DNA from: Duffyella gerundensis
GTDB lineage: Bacteria > Pseudomonadota > Gammaproteobacteria > Enterobacterales > Enterobacteriaceae
Assembly (NCBI RefSeq): GCF_001517405.1
Contig: NZ_LN907827.1
Span: forward strand, 2,114,587-2,178,586
Length of the DNA: 64,000 nucleotides
Direction of reading: 5' to 3'
The position numbers and the translations under genes were made by a program. Numbering within the stretch: the first letter of the stretch is position 1; each line of letters starts with the position of its first letter. Below, in pieces: positions 1 through 9,858 of this stretch. Below the pieces are notes generated by a model. The model made no database searches. It saw only the letters and a list, made by a program, of their open reading frames with translations, and was not told the origin of the DNA.

Positions 1-465
1 CAGGCTGAAGCCCAGCAGGTTTATCCAGCTGTGATAGCGCGTACTCCAGACAATGGTAGAGCTGATGGCACCCGGACCGGCCATTAACGGTAGCGCCAGT
101 GGTACCACGCCGATGCTTTCACGAATCGCGGTTTCTGATTTCTCCTGCTTGTTCTGTTTATCCTCACCCAATTTACCGCTGATCATCGACATGGCAATGG
201 TCACCACCAGAATGCCACCAGCGATACGGAATGAATCGATCGAAATGCCAAACAGACGCAGGATGGCGTCACCTAAAAACAGCGAACTCCAGAGAATAAT
301 CGCTACCGCCAGGTTGGCGGTAAAATTGGTTTTATTACGCTCGGCGACCGCCTGATAGCTGGTCATGCTGATAAAAACTGGAATGATGCCCACTGGATTC
401 ACCAGGGCAAAAAGACCGACAAAAAATTTTATGTAGCCTGATAAATCAAGAATAGCCGGATTCAT
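1..465 (-). CDS. ychE: MarC-family inner-membrane protein YchE, 5' part only
   Basis: The minus-strand frame starts at the ATG at 465-463 and stays open to the left edge, giving 155 residues beginning MNPAILDLSGYIKFFVG. It shows the alternating hydrophobic helices and the PVGIIPVFISMT and GDAILRLFGIS stretches of the MarC/YchE family. The family is usually about 210 residues with six membrane helices, so roughly the last quarter lies outside the window. It is a multipass inner-membrane protein whose transport substrate is not established; MarC itself was once linked to antibiotic resistance, but that link was later withdrawn. It is divergent from adhE, the E. coli arrangement, which supports the ychE name. 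Confidence 0.9.
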   Translation of the reverse strand, partial: MNPAILDLSGYIKFFVGLFALVNPVGIIPVFISMTSYQAVAERNKTNFTANLAVAIILWSSLFLGDAILRLFGISIDSFRIAGGILVVTIAMSMISGKLGEDKQNKQEKSETAIRESIGVVPLALPLMAGPGAISSTIVWSTRYHSWINLLGFSL

Positions 466-846
466 TGCGCGCTCCTGAGCCGGTAAATCACTGTGCTAAA
501 TACGTTTAACCCCCTGACAGGCAGCCAGCCCGAGGCCACCGGTTTTCTGCCTTTATAAAGTAACTCTGTCAATACTTGATCCTTAACAAGCTGAATGGTG
601 TCAGCATGCGTAAAAATTGATCCAAATCATTATTCACTGCCTCCGATAAGAGTAATCTTTAATCAGACAAAGCAGATAAACACTCATAGTAAAGCGCTCA
701 GGGCAGCATTTTAGCCAAACACTTTTAGTAATAAGCATGATAAAGCACTATTTAATGCAATTCTCGTTTATCTCAGCCAACAGAGGGCGGACAAACGAAA
801 AACATGCTCCTTAACTAAAAGAGTTTACCTTTATCAGGAGAGCATT
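466..846. other. ychE-adhE divergent intergenic region, no gene
   Basis: This 381-base A/T-rich gap separates the divergent starts of ychE and adhE. I see no coding frame with a ribosome site. It holds an FNR-like dyad at 617-630 and the adhE ribosome site (AGGAG at 837-841, just upstream of the ATG). The long leader fits the multi-promoter control known for adhE in E. coli (Cra, Fis, NarL and RNase III processing), but I could not place those individual sites. Confidence 0.6.
617..630. promoter_or_regulatory. FNR-like box upstream of adhE
   Basis: The sequence TTGATCCAAATCAT matches the FNR consensus TTGAT-N4-ATCAA at nine of ten specified positions. It lies 217 bases before the adhE start codon, in the regulatory region of an anaerobically expressed gene. 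It is also compatible with CRP/FNR-family relatives, and binding is inferred only from the sequence. Confidence 0.5.
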
Positions 847-3525
847 ATGGCCGTTACTAATGTTGCTGAACTAAATGCAATGGTTGCCCGTGTAAAACAG
901 GCACAGCGTGAGTACGCAAACTTCACGCAGGAGCAGGTTGATAAAATCTTCCGTGCTGCTGCCTTTGCCGCCGCCGACGCCCGCATCCCGCTGGCAAAAA
1001 TGGCGGTTGCCGAATCTGGCATGGGCATCGTTGAAGATAAAGTGATTAAAAACCACTTTGCCTCTGAATATATTTACAACGCCTATAAAGACGAAAAAAC
1101 CTGCGGCATTCTGGAAAGCGATGACACCTTCGGTACCATTACCATCGCGGAGCCAACCGGCTTGATCTGCGGGATTGTACCGACAACTAACCCAACGTCC
1201 ACCGCAATCTTCAAGGCGCTTATCAGCCTTAAAACTCGTAACGGCATTATTTTCTCTCCGCATCCACGGGCGAAAAACGCTACCAACAAGGCGGCGGACA
1301 TTGTCCTGCAGGCCGCGATTGCTGCCGGAGCGCCTAAAGACATTATTGGCTGGATCGATGCGCCTTCCGTCGAACTCTCCAATCAGCTGATGCACCATCC
1401 CGATATCAACCTGATCCTCGCAACCGGTGGTCCGGGTATGGTGAAAGCGGCCTACAGTTCAGGCAAGCCGGCTATCGGCGTAGGTGCGGGTAACACGCCG
1501 GTGGTAATTGATGAAACCGCTGATATCAAGCGTGCCGTCGCCTCTATTCTGATGTCAAAAACCTTTGATAACGGCGTGATTTGCGCCTCTGAACAATCCG
1601 TCATCGTGGTCGACAGCGTTTATGATGCGGTGCGTGAACGTTTTGCCAGCCATGGTGGCTATTTGCTGCAGGGCGCAGAGCTGAAAGCAGTGCAGAATAT
1701 TATTCTGAAAAATGGCGGCCTGAATGCGGCGATTGTAGGTCAGTCAGCGGTCAAAATTGCTGAAATGGCCGGAATCAGCGTGCCGGTCAATACCCGTATC
1801 CTGATTGGTGAAGTGGTGTTGGTCGATGAGTCCGAGCCGTTCGCTCATGAAAAACTCTCGCCAACGCTGGCGATGTATCGAGCCAAAAGCTTTGAAGATG
1901 CCGTAGAGAAAGCGGAAAAACTGGTGGCAATGGGCGGCATCGGCCATACCTCCTGCCTCTATACTGACCAGGATAACCAACTGCAGCGCGTGCACCACTT
2001 TGGCGACAAAATGAAAACCGCGCGCATTCTGATCAATACGCCTGCTTCTCAGGGCGGCATCGGCGACCTCTACAACTTCAAACTGGCACCATCCCTGACG
2101 CTGGGTTGCGGTTCATGGGGCGGTAACTCTATCTCTGAAAACGTCGGTCCAAAACATCTGATCAATAAGAAAACCGTGGCTAAGCGAGCAGAAAATATGT
2201 TGTGGCACAAACTGCCGAAATCTATTTACTTCCGTCGCGGTTCACTGCCGATTGCCCTGGAAGAAGTGGCAACAGACGGTGCGAAACGCGCGTTTATCGT
2301 GACCGACCGTTATCTGTTTAACAACGGTTATGCCGACCAGATTATCAACGTTCTGAAACGTCACGGTATTGAAACCGAAGTGTTCTTTGAAGTGGAAGCG
2401 GATCCAACCCTGAGCGTGGTGCGTAAAGGCGCTGAGCAGATGCACTCATTCAAACCGGATGTGATTATCGCCCTGGGCGGTGGTTCGCCGATGGATGCGG
2501 CTAAAATCATGTGGGTAATGTACGAGCATCCGGAAACCCATTTCGAAGAGCTGGCGCTGCGCTTTATGGACATTCGTAAACGCATCTACAAATTCCCGAA
2601 AATGGGCGTCAAAGCCAAAATGGTGGCGATTACCACCACTTCCGGTACCGGTTCAGAAGTGACACCGTTCGCGGTAGTAACTGATGACGCCACCGGTCAG
2701 AAATATCCGCTGGCAGACTATGCGCTGACGCCGGATATGGCTATCGTCGATGCAAATCTGGTGATGAACATGCCGAAGTCTCTCTGCGCTTTTGGCGGCA
2801 TTGACGCGGTAACCCATTCACTGGAAGCCTACGTTTCTGTACTGGCAAATGAATATTCAGACGGTCAGGCATTGCAGGCACTGAAGCTGCTGAAAGAGAA
2901 CCTGCCAGCCAGCTATCGTGACGGCGCGAGCAATCCGGTTGCCCGTGAACGCGTACACAATGCTGCGACTATCGCCGGTATCGCCTTTGCCAACGCCTTC
3001 CTTGGGGTCTGCCACTCCATGGCGCATAAGCTGGGCTCTGAATTCCACATTCCGCACGGTTTATCGAACGCGCTGCTGATTTGTAACGTCATCCGCTATA
3101 ACGCGAACGACAATCCAACTAAGCAGACTGCCTTTAGCCAGTACGACCGTCCGCAGGCGCGTCGTCGCTACGCAGAAATCGCCGAGCATCTGGGTCTGGT
3201 TCAGCCTGGCGACCGCACCGCCCAAAAAATTGAGCGGTTACTGGCTTGGATTGAAGAGCTGAAAGCGCAGTTGGGCATTCCAAAATCGATTCGCGAAGCA
3301 GGCGTGCAGGAGGCAGATTTCCTGGCCAAAGTGGATAAGCTGGCTGAGGATGCCTTTGATGACCAGTGTACCGGTGCTAACCCACGCTATCCGCTGATTG
3401 CTGAACTGAAACAGGTTATGCTCGACAGCTTCTACGGTCGTCCGTATGACGAACCTTTTGCTTCAGTAGCAGAAGCAATTGCCGAGCAGCCGGTGAAAGC
3501 AGAGAAAAAAGCGAAGAAAGTGTAA
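847..3525 (+). CDS. adhE: Bifunctional acetaldehyde-CoA/alcohol dehydrogenase AdhE
   Basis: AdhE reduces acetyl-CoA to acetaldehyde and then to ethanol with two NADH, regenerating NAD+ in mixed-acid fermentation; in the cytosol it forms long helical filaments (spirosomes). The 892-residue protein is the usual length. The N-terminal aldehyde dehydrogenase half carries the catalytic Cys at residue 246 in NGVICASEQ. The C-terminal iron-dependent alcohol dehydrogenase half has GGGSPMDAAK for nucleotide binding, and the metal ligands Asp653 and His657 (GGIDAVTHSLEAY) with the further histidines in GVCHSMAHKLGSEFHIPHG. The start has a close AGGAG ribosome site. It is monocistronic and ends in a strong terminator. 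A lysine-rich C-terminal tail is typical. Confidence 0.98.
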   Translation: MAVTNVAELNAMVARVKQAQREYANFTQEQVDKIFRAAAFAAADARIPLAKMAVAESGMGIVEDKVIKNHFASEYIYNAYKDEKTCGILESDDTFGTITIAEPTGLICGIVPTTNPTSTAIFKALISLKTRNGIIFSPHPRAKNATNKAADIVLQAAIAAGAPKDIIGWIDAPSVELSNQLMHHPDINLILATGGPGMVKAAYSSGKPAIGVGAGNTPVVIDETADIKRAVASILMSKTFDNGVICASEQSVIVVDSVYDAVRERFASHGGYLLQGAELKAVQNIILKNGGLNAAIVGQSAVKIAEMAGISVPVNTRILIGEVVLVDESEPFAHEKLSPTLAMYRAKSFEDAVEKAEKLVAMGGIGHTSCLYTDQDNQLQRVHHFGDKMKTARILINTPASQGGIGDLYNFKLAPSLTLGCGSWGGNSISENVGPKHLINKKTVAKRAENMLWHKLPKSIYFRRGSLPIALEEVATDGAKRAFIVTDRYLFNNGYADQIINVLKRHGIETEVFFEVEADPTLSVVRKGAEQMHSFKPDVIIALGGGSPMDAAKIMWVMYEHPETHFEELALRFMDIRKRIYKFPKMGVKAKMVAITTTSGTGSEVTPFAVVTDDATGQKYPLADYALTPDMAIVDANLVMNMPKSLCAFGGIDAVTHSLEAYVSVLANEYSDGQALQALKLLKENLPASYRDGASNPVARERVHNAATIAGIAFANAFLGVCHSMAHKLGSEFHIPHGLSNALLICNVIRYNANDNPTKQTAFSQYDRPQARRRYAEIAEHLGLVQPGDRTAQKIERLLAWIEELKAQLGIPKSIREAGVQEADFLAKVDKLAEDAFDDQCTGANPRYPLIAELKQVMLDSFYGRPYDEPFASVAEAIAEQPVKAEKKAKKV

Positions 3526-3537
3526 AACGCTGACAAT

Positions 3538-3566
3538 AAAAAACCCGCTAAGGCGGGTTTTTTTTG
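3538..3566 (+). terminator. adhE terminator
   Basis: An 8-bp perfect stem (AAACCCGC at 3541-3548, GCGGGTTT at 3553-3560) with a TAAG loop is followed by further T residues. The A-run on the other side lets it also serve the convergent tdk. Confidence 0.9.
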
Positions 3567-3578
3567 GCCTGCTGGCGG

Positions 3579-4199
3579 TCAAATCGAACGCACGGGTACG
3601 CCATGAACCTCTTCCAGCGAACCGCTGCTCAACGCCTGCTTATAATGCTTACGGCAGACCGATACATAACGCTCGTTGCCGCCAATCACAACTTGCTCCC
3701 CTTCGTGACGGGGACGCCCTTCGCTGTCCAGCCGTAGCACCATGGTCGCTTTGCGTCCGCAATGACAAATAGTTTTCAGCTCGACCAGCTTATCCGCCCA
3801 CGCGAGCAGATATTCACTACCACTAAACAGCTCACCGCGAAAATCGGTGCGCAAACCGTAACAGAGCACCGGTATATCCAGTTCGTCGACCACATCTGAC
3901 AATTCCCTGACCTGCTCTTTCGTCAGGAACTGGCATTCATCAATAAGCACGCAGTGAATAGGCTGCCGCTGATGCTTAGAGGAAATTTCCGTATAAAGCG
4001 CGGTTTGGGTATTAAACAGGCTGGCTGGCGAACTGAGTCCGATACGTGAGCTGACCTGTCCGGCACCAAAGCGATCGTCAATTTCTGCGGTGTAAACGAC
4101 GGAGCGCATGCCTCGCTCCTGATAATTATAGGAAGATTGTAACAGGGCAGTAGATTTTCCGGCATTCATCGCCGAATAATAGAAATAAAGCTGCGCCAT
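3579..4199 (-). CDS. tdk: Thymidine kinase
   Basis: Tdk phosphorylates thymidine and deoxyuridine with ATP in pyrimidine salvage, acting as a cytosolic tetramer. The 206-residue protein has the type II thymidine kinase layout: P-loop SAMNAGKS at residues 9-16, the Walker B-like VLIDECQFL with the catalytic Glu, and a zinc-binding lasso domain with CHCGRKA and a later Cys-Arg-Lys-His. Its length is that of the E. coli enzyme (205). It is convergent with adhE and divergent from hns, as in E. coli. Confidence 0.97.
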   Translation of the reverse strand: MAQLYFYYSAMNAGKSTALLQSSYNYQERGMRSVVYTAEIDDRFGAGQVSSRIGLSSPASLFNTQTALYTEISSKHQRQPIHCVLIDECQFLTKEQVRELSDVVDELDIPVLCYGLRTDFRGELFSGSEYLLAWADKLVELKTICHCGRKATMVLRLDSEGRPRHEGEQVVIGGNERYVSVCRKHYKQALSSGSLEEVHGVPVRSI

Positions 4200-4723
4200 C
4201 GGGCTGGGCTCCGCAGTAAAAGATATTTATGCCGCCGATTCTAACATGCAGGCGAAAATTTTCACTAAGACAGCAACCTGCCCCCAGGTTAATGTTAAGC
4301 GCGTTATCTGTTTTAAAAGCCTGCCGTTAAGATTTAGCCGACAGGATGAAATGCCGCTGCAACGGATTAAATGCCATTACGTTCTGCCGCAACCGCTAAT
4401 CAACAAGGCGATTAACGGCATATTCAAATGAGAAAAGGCTTAATGAATCTGTTTATGGCTGACAAAAGATTACGGATATAACTACGAGCGTAGCGGCAGT
4501 TAAAAAAGGGCACTTTGCTAGCTATCAATGATTAATTCTAATTTTATAAGGGGCTAAGCGGGTTAAGTGCTCGCGTTATAGGGTTTATTTTTCATTACAC
4601 AATGCTGCTAAAATAGGATTTGTGAGTTTCTTACAAAATTAACTATTGCAGTTCTTTTTTGCCATCACTACTATTACCTGGCAGAACAACTCTCCCGATG
4701 AATATATAAAAGAGATTAAGATA
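4200..4723. other. tdk-hns divergent intergenic region
   Basis: This 524-base, strongly A/T-rich gap contains no convincing gene; the frame opening upstream of the hns start has no ribosome site and is not conserved. Visible structure is a short perfect dyad AACCTG-CCCC-CAGGTT at 4275-4290 and a candidate -10 TAAAAT at 4609-4614 with a poor -35. In E. coli the hns promoter is bent, A/T-rich and repressed by H-NS itself; the base composition here fits that, but the site assignments are not certain. Confidence 0.5.
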
Positions 4724-5131
4724 ATGAGCGAAGCCCTTAAAATTTTAAACAACATCCGCACCCTTCGCGCTCAGGCCAGAGAGTGCACCCTCGAAACGCT
4801 GGAAGAAATGCTGGAAAAATTAGAAGTTGTCGTTAATGAACGCCGCGAAGAAGATAATCAAACCGCAGCAGAAAACGAAGAGCGTACGCGCAAACTGCAA
4901 CAATATCGTGAAATGCTGATTGCTGACGGCATTGATCCTAATGAATTACTGCAGACCATGGCGGCGACTAAAGCACCTGGCAAGACCAAGCGTGCGGCCC
5001 GTCCGGCTAAATATCACTACACTGATGAAAATGGCGAAGCCAGAACCTGGACTGGTCAGGGCCGTACGCCAGCGGTGATTAAGAAAGCTATCGAAGATGA
5101 AGGCAAACAGCTGGATGACTTCCTGCTTTAA
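4724..5131 (+). CDS. hns: H-NS nucleoid-associated protein and silencer
   Basis: H-NS is the abundant nucleoid protein that polymerises along A/T-rich DNA and silences horizontally acquired genes. I start it at ATG 4724 ([21 protein letters not shown]), which matches the family N-terminus and gives 135 residues (E. coli 137). An upstream in-frame start at 4646 would add an unrelated 26-residue extension. Residues 1 to about 80 form the coiled-coil dimerisation region. The C-terminal domain has [20 protein letters not shown], including the QGR minor-groove motif. It is followed directly by its own terminator. Confidence 0.97.
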   Translation: MSEALKILNNIRTLRAQARECTLETLEEMLEKLEVVVNERREEDNQTAAENEERTRKLQQYREMLIADGIDPNELLQTMAATKAPGKTKRAARPAKYHYTDENGEARTWTGQGRTPAVIKKAIEDEGKQLDDFLL

Positions 5132-5156
5132 CGCTTTTAAGGTGCTACGCTTTTAG

Positions 5157-5178
5157 CCCCATCTATTAATGGGGTTTT
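5157..5178 (+). terminator. hns terminator
   Basis: A 6-bp stem (CCCCAT at 5157-5162, ATGGGG at 5169-5174) with a six-base loop is followed by TTTT. Confidence 0.75.
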
Positions 5179-5220
5179 AATGACGAAACTTTGTCACTTA
5201 ATCACATCATGCAGGGCATA

Positions 5221-5248
5221 AAAAAAGGAAGCCAGGCTTCCTTTTTTT
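5221..5248 (-). terminator. Terminator of the epimerase-ugd block
   Basis: The stem GGAAGC/GCTTCC (5227-5232 and 5236-5241) is flanked by A6 on the left and T7 on the right, so it can act in both directions. It lies 13 bases beyond the epimerase stop, as expected for a leftward operon terminator. Confidence 0.85.
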
Positions 5249-5260
5249 AATTCCACTGGT

Positions 5261-6267
5261 TTATTGTTGATAGAATGCTTTATACCAGCTGACAAAACGG
5301 GCAATGCCCTCTTCCACCGTTGTTTCCGGTTTAAAACCAATCGTTTCGTAAAGCGCACTGGTATCGGCACTGGTTTCCAGTACATCCCCAGGCTGCATTG
5401 GCAGCAGATTCTTTTTGGCCTCAATACCCAACGCTTTCTCCAGCGCCTCAATATAAGCCATCAGCGTCACTGGCTGACTGTTGCCAATATTATATACACG
5501 ATATGGCGCAGAGCTGGTTGCTGGCGAGCCTGTTTCTACCGTCCAGTTTTCATCACGTTGCGGAATCACATCCTGTAAACGCACGATAGCTTCGGCAATA
5601 TCATCAATATAAGTGAAATCGCGGCGCATTTTTCCGTGGTTATAAACATCAATGCTTTCGCCCGCGATGATTGCTTTAGTAAATTTAATAAAGCCATATC
5701 AGGCCGACCCCATGGACCATACACGGTAAAAAAGCGCAGGCCTGTGGTGGGCAGATTATAAAGATGGGAATAGGTGTGCGACATTAACTCATTAGCCTTT
5801 TTGGTCGCGGCATAGAGCGATACCGGATGATCAACGCTGTCATCGGTTGAAAAAGGCGTTTTACGATTTAATCCATAAACAGAACTGGAGGACGCGTATA
5901 ATAAATGGCCAATCTTATGATGGCGGCATCCTTCGAGAATATTGAGGTGACCTACTAAATTGGCATCAGCATAGGCGTGAGGGTTATCAATGGAATAACG
6001 TACGCCAGCCTGGGCGGCCAGATGTATCACCCGCTCAAAGCCATTCTGTTCAAATAGCGAGGCAATGGCCTGCCGATCGGCAAGATCGCCATGACAGAAC
6101 GAAAACTGAGGATGGTGAAGGAGTTGATCCAGACGGGCTTGCTTGAGGCTGATATCGTAATAATCATTCAGGTTGTCGAGACCGACAACCTGGTGACCGG
6201 CGTCCAGCAGGCGCTGGCTAACATGAAAACCAATAAAACCTGCTGCGCCGGTAACCAGATATTTCAT
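5261..6267 (-). pseudogene. NAD-dependent UDP-sugar 4-epimerase (Uge-like), frameshifted
   Basis: This is a short-chain-dehydrogenase-type nucleotide-sugar epimerase, most like the UDP-glucuronate 4-epimerases found beside ugd. The 5' part (6267 down to about 5690) has the NAD motif GAAGFIG near residue 8 and the catalytic YAATKK. The 3' part, in another frame, has MRRDFTYIDDIAEAIVRLQDV and runs to 5261. One T is missing near 5687-5690: the expected reading ATG GCT TTA TTT AAA TTT ACT has become ATG GCT TTA TTA AAT TTA. The first frame then goes out of phase and stops at 5566. Adding one base gives a normal 335-residue protein. It lies 14 bases downstream of ugd and would make UDP-galacturonate for surface polysaccharide. 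It could be a real null allele, a sequencing error, or rescued by slippage at A AAT TTA. Confidence 0.85.
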
Positions 6268-6281
6268 ACTTTCCTCGTTAA

Positions 6282-7622
6282 TTATGCAATGTCGATAGAC
6301 TTCCCGCGGCCGATTGCATAATAAACGAAACCGCGTTTGCTGATTCTTTCTGGATCATACAGGTTACGACCATCAAAAATCACGGGTTCTTTTAGGGCAT
6401 TTTTAATGACGTCAAAATCCGGTGCGCGGAAGTTCTGCCATTCGGTACAGATGACCAGGCCATCAGCACCCTGCAGAGCAGATTCTTTCGTGCCCATCAG
6501 TTTCAGGTCACTACGGTGTCCGTAAATGCGCTGTGCTTCATCCATTGCTTCTGGGTCAAATGCCTGTACGCTGGCGCCCGCTTCCCACAGCGTTTCCATC
6601 AGTACACGACTTGACGCCTCACGCATATCATCGGTATTCGGTTTAAAAGAGAGACCCCACAATGCAAAGGTTTTCCCTTTGAGGTCATCACCGAAATGAC
6701 GTTTGATAAACGTTGGCAGCTTGGTTTTCTGCTTGTCATTCACATCTTCAACCGCCTGCAGCAGGCGCGGTGTATAACCGATAGATTCAGCCGTGCGAAT
6801 TAACGCCTGCACATCTTTCGGGAAACATGAACCGCCGTAGCCACAGCCTGGATAGATGAAGTGGTAGCCAATACGTGGATCAGAACCGATCCCCTGGCGC
6901 ACTTTCTCGATGTCGGCACCCAGGCGTTCAGCCAGGTTAGACATCTCATTCATAAAGCTGATTTTGGTGGCCAGCATGCAGTTAGCCGCATATTTGGTCA
7001 GCTCAGCACTACGGATATCCATCAGGATCAGACGATCGTGATTGCGGTTAAACGGCTCGTAGAGTTCACGCAGCAGTTCAACTACGTCGTCATTGTCAGT
7101 ACCGACAACAATACGCTCAGGACGCATACAGTCGCTGACCGCCGCGCCTTCTTTCAGAAACTCTGGGTTCGACACCACGTCAAACGTAACGTCAAGGCCG
7201 CGCGCCTTCAGGGTCTCTTCCATTACTGCGCGTACTTTATCTGCCGTGCCAACCGGTACGGTAGATTTATCCAGCACCACTTTGTGCTCGGTCATGTACT
7301 GAGCAATGGTACGGGCTACTGCCGTCACATATTTCAGATCTGCAGAGCCATCTTCATCAGGAGGCGTGCCCACTGCGATGAACTGCATCACACCGTGGTT
7401 AACGCCTTCTTCCGCGTCGGTAGTGAACTTCAGGCGGCCCGCTTCATAGTTCTGTTTTACCAGCGGGGTAAGGCCCGGCTCATAAATAGGGATGATGCCC
7501 TTTTTCAGATTTTCGACTTTATTCGCGTCAACATCGACACAAAGAACGTCATGTCCGACTTCAGCCAATACTGCAGCCTGAACCAGACCAACATAGCCGA
7601 TACCAAATACGGAGACTTTCAT
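6282..7622 (-). CDS. ugd: UDP-glucose 6-dehydrogenase
   Basis: Ugd oxidises UDP-glucose twice with NAD+ to UDP-glucuronate, a precursor of exopolysaccharide and of lipid A or lipopolysaccharide modifications. The 446-residue protein has the N-terminal GIGYVG nucleotide motif, the central helical bundle, and the catalytic Cys266 in [10 protein letters not shown]. It belongs to the longer TuaD-type subgroup rather than the 388-residue E. coli Ugd. It sits between galU, which makes its substrate, and the epimerase, which would use its product, so the three form a leftward UDP-sugar block. galU and ugd are 22 bases apart. Confidence 0.96.
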   Translation of the reverse strand: MKVSVFGIGYVGLVQAAVLAEVGHDVLCVDVDANKVENLKKGIIPIYEPGLTPLVKQNYEAGRLKFTTDAEEGVNHGVMQFIAVGTPPDEDGSADLKYVTAVARTIAQYMTEHKVVLDKSTVPVGTADKVRAVMEETLKARGLDVTFDVVSNPEFLKEGAAVSDCMRPERIVVGTDNDDVVELLRELYEPFNRNHDRLILMDIRSAELTKYAANCMLATKISFMNEMSNLAERLGADIEKVRQGIGSDPRIGYHFIYPGCGYGGSCFPKDVQALIRTAESIGYTPRLLQAVEDVNDKQKTKLPTFIKRHFGDDLKGKTFALWGLSFKPNTDDMREASSRVLMETLWEAGASVQAFDPEAMDEAQRIYGHRSDLKLMGTKESALQGADGLVICTEWQNFRAPDFDVIKNALKEPVIFDGRNLYDPERISKRGFVYYAIGRGKSIDIA

Positions 7623-7644
7623 TGAGTTATCCCGTTCCTAATAA

Positions 7645-8553
7645 TTACTTGTTGCTGCCGACTTCGCTTTCAAGCCACTTTTTAAAGTCGCTACCCAGCG
7701 TTTCATGACGCACGCCGTATTCAACGAATGCTTGCATGTAGCCCAGCTTGTTGCCGCAGTCATGGCTCACACCTTTCAGGTGATACGCTTCAACGGTCTC
7801 TTTTTCCATCAGCATTGCAATGGAGTCAGTCAGCTGTACTTCGCCGCCTGCGCCCGCTGGGGTTTTAGCCAGCAGAGGCCAGATATCAGCAGACAGGACA
7901 TAACGACCCACTACCGCCAGGTTAGAAGGCGCTTCAGCCGCTTTAGGCTTCTCAACTACGCCCACCATTGGTGCGCTGTCACCTGGGTTCAGGGTTGCGC
8001 CCTGGCAATCAACCACGCCGTAAGCGGTTACATCGGCAACGGGCTCAACCATGATCTGGCTACGGCCGGTTTCGTCATAACGCTGCAGCATTTCTGCCAG
8101 GTTTTCTTTAGACAGATCGGATTCATATTCATCAATGATCACGTCTGGCAGGATAACCACGAATGGCTCGTTGCCAACCAGTGGCTGCGCACACATAACA
8201 GCGTGGCCCAGGCCTTTAGCGATACCCTGACGAACCTGCATGATGGTCACGTGTGGTGGGCAGATTGACTGGATTTCGTCCAGAAGCTGACGCTTAACGC
8301 GTTTTTCCAGCATGGACTCAAGTTCAAAGCTGGTATCAAAATGGTTTTCGATAGCATTTTTTGAAGAGTGGGTAACCAGTACGATTTCGTTGATACCGGC
8401 AGCGATACATTCGTTCACGACATACTGGATCAGTGGCTTATCAACCAGCGGTAACATTTCTTTTGGAATTGCTTTGGTGGCAGGCAGCATACGCGTGCCT
8501 AAACCTGCAACTGGGATTACCGCTTTTTTTACTTTTGACTTATAGGCAGACAT
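7645..8553 (-). CDS. galU: UTP--glucose-1-phosphate uridylyltransferase
   Basis: GalU makes UDP-glucose from UTP and glucose 1-phosphate, feeding lipopolysaccharide core, osmoregulated glucans, trehalose and exopolysaccharide. The 302-residue protein is the family length and shows the nucleotidyltransferase signature [19 protein letters not shown] near residues 17-35 and GVVEKP further on. It is upstream of ugd in the same direction. In E. coli galU lies next to hns-rssB; here the order is kept, with ugd and the epimerase inserted between. Confidence 0.98.
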   Translation of the reverse strand: MSAYKSKVKKAVIPVAGLGTRMLPATKAIPKEMLPLVDKPLIQYVVNECIAAGINEIVLVTHSSKNAIENHFDTSFELESMLEKRVKRQLLDEIQSICPPHVTIMQVRQGIAKGLGHAVMCAQPLVGNEPFVVILPDVIIDEYESDLSKENLAEMLQRYDETGRSQIMVEPVADVTAYGVVDCQGATLNPGDSAPMVGVVEKPKAAEAPSNLAVVGRYVLSADIWPLLAKTPAGAGGEVQLTDSIAMLMEKETVEAYHLKGVSHDCGNKLGYMQAFVEYGVRHETLGSDFKKWLESEVGSNK

Positions 8554-8700
8554 TAAGATACCCCTCTTAGGCAGTTCAAGTTATTACTTGATATGTCGAT
8601 TTAAAAACGAAATGAGTATATCAGGTGAATAGCGCCGGATTTATCCTGGTTAGGTCATATCCGACGAAATTAAGATTATTACCCAAGTGTAAAGCTTAAA

Positions 8701-8725
8701 TTTGGCACTGCTGGGAAGTGCCAAA
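8701..8725 (-). terminator. Probable rssB terminator
   Basis: A 9-bp perfect stem (TTTGGCACT at 8701-8709, AGTGCCAAA at 8717-8725) has a seven-base loop just beyond the rssB stop. The T-tract on the leftward transcript is short, so it may be weak. Confidence 0.6.
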
Positions 8726-8744
8726 AAATATATTTTTTACTGGC

Positions 8745-9758
8745 TTAATCGGTCGCTAACATCAGGCGCAGCCTGCCACCAGCGCCCCACACCTGGCATT
8801 GCCATGCATCGCCTTTTTGGCTTATTTGATTAAGATGTGTGCTTCCCATTGTGCCGAGCGGAACACCATTGCTCAGCTGTATTTGATGAGTATTAATGTT
8901 CAAAGTGGCGTTTAAACCAGCAGAAACGAGGATAAGGCTCTTTAAGGTCTGATGGTAATAACCCACCAGCAGCGGAAATTGCCCCTGTAAATTAGCCTGC
9001 CGTAATAAAAGGTTCACCTGTTTTAACAGCCCGGTTAATTCCGGCAGCCTTTGTTTGCGCTCTGAAATCTGCTCCTGCAACAGGCCGTTAAACAGCGCAC
9101 GCAACAACAAGGCGGCCAGCACGCCGTTATCCCCTGCTCGCGTGACATCCAGACAATAAAACGCCAGATCTTTATCCGAGAGCGCAGCGATATCCAGGAC
9201 CAGGCCTGGCTGCTCGGCCATCGTCAGCTGGCGATAATTGATCCGGCAGTTAGCGATGGTTTGCTGCACCGGCGGCTGCAACTGTTTCAACAGCTTGGCG
9301 GCGGCGCTGGGATCGCGCACCAGCGCATCCCAATCCTGAAACAGCTGTTCATCCTCTTCTACTTTTGAGGTAAACATTGAGGGATAGAGGCATTCGTAAA
9401 CGGCTTCGCGCAGTCGCTCAAGATTTTTAAGCGGTTTCAGTAGCACATCCTGCACGCCAAGGCGCAGCACGTGGGCGATATCTGCCATGTTTTCGGTGGC
9501 CGAAATCACTAACACAGGGATCACCGAGCCCTGCGTACGCAGATGCTCCACAAACTTGATGCCGTTCATGCGTGGCATTTCAAGATCGCAAATAATCAGA
9601 TCCGGCGCGGCGACCTTAAGCTTCTCAATCCCTTCAAGACCGTCACCAGCGGTAGCGATTTCGCCACCCATTGCCTGGAGGAAGTTTTCCAGCAGAGAGC
9701 GGAAAATGACCTCATCTTCAATGATGAGAATCTTTTTCCCAATTAGCGGCTTTTCCAT
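8745..9758 (-). CDS. rssB: RssB, response-regulator adaptor for RpoS proteolysis
   Basis: RssB binds the stationary-phase sigma factor RpoS and delivers it to ClpXP for degradation. The 337-residue protein equals the E. coli length. The receiver domain covers residues 10-125 with the phosphorylated Asp58 in LIICDLEMPRMNG. The C-terminal half is the degenerate PP2C-like phosphatase domain. It is downstream of rssA, separated by 100 bases, the same pairing as in E. coli. Confidence 0.96.
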   Translation of the reverse strand: MEKPLIGKKILIIEDEVIFRSLLENFLQAMGGEIATAGDGLEGIEKLKVAAPDLIICDLEMPRMNGIKFVEHLRTQGSVIPVLVISATENMADIAHVLRLGVQDVLLKPLKNLERLREAVYECLYPSMFTSKVEEDEQLFQDWDALVRDPSAAAKLLKQLQPPVQQTIANCRINYRQLTMAEQPGLVLDIAALSDKDLAFYCLDVTRAGDNGVLAALLLRALFNGLLQEQISERKQRLPELTGLLKQVNLLLRQANLQGQFPLLVGYYHQTLKSLILVSAGLNATLNINTHQIQLSNGVPLGTMGSTHLNQISQKGDAWQCQVWGAGGRLRLMLATD

Positions 9759-9858
9759 TTATCTCCCCCTGGTACCAGATATTTCAATAGTGGCTCAAAA
9801 ACTGCTGTTTTGCCTGTCAGAATTGGCTGAACTCGTTGTGTTTTTTGTTCAGGCACAA

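Noticed and set aside
4646..4723. 26-residue N-terminal extension of H-NS
   Set aside because: No ribosome site, unrelated sequence, and [10 protein letters not shown] at 4724 is the family start.
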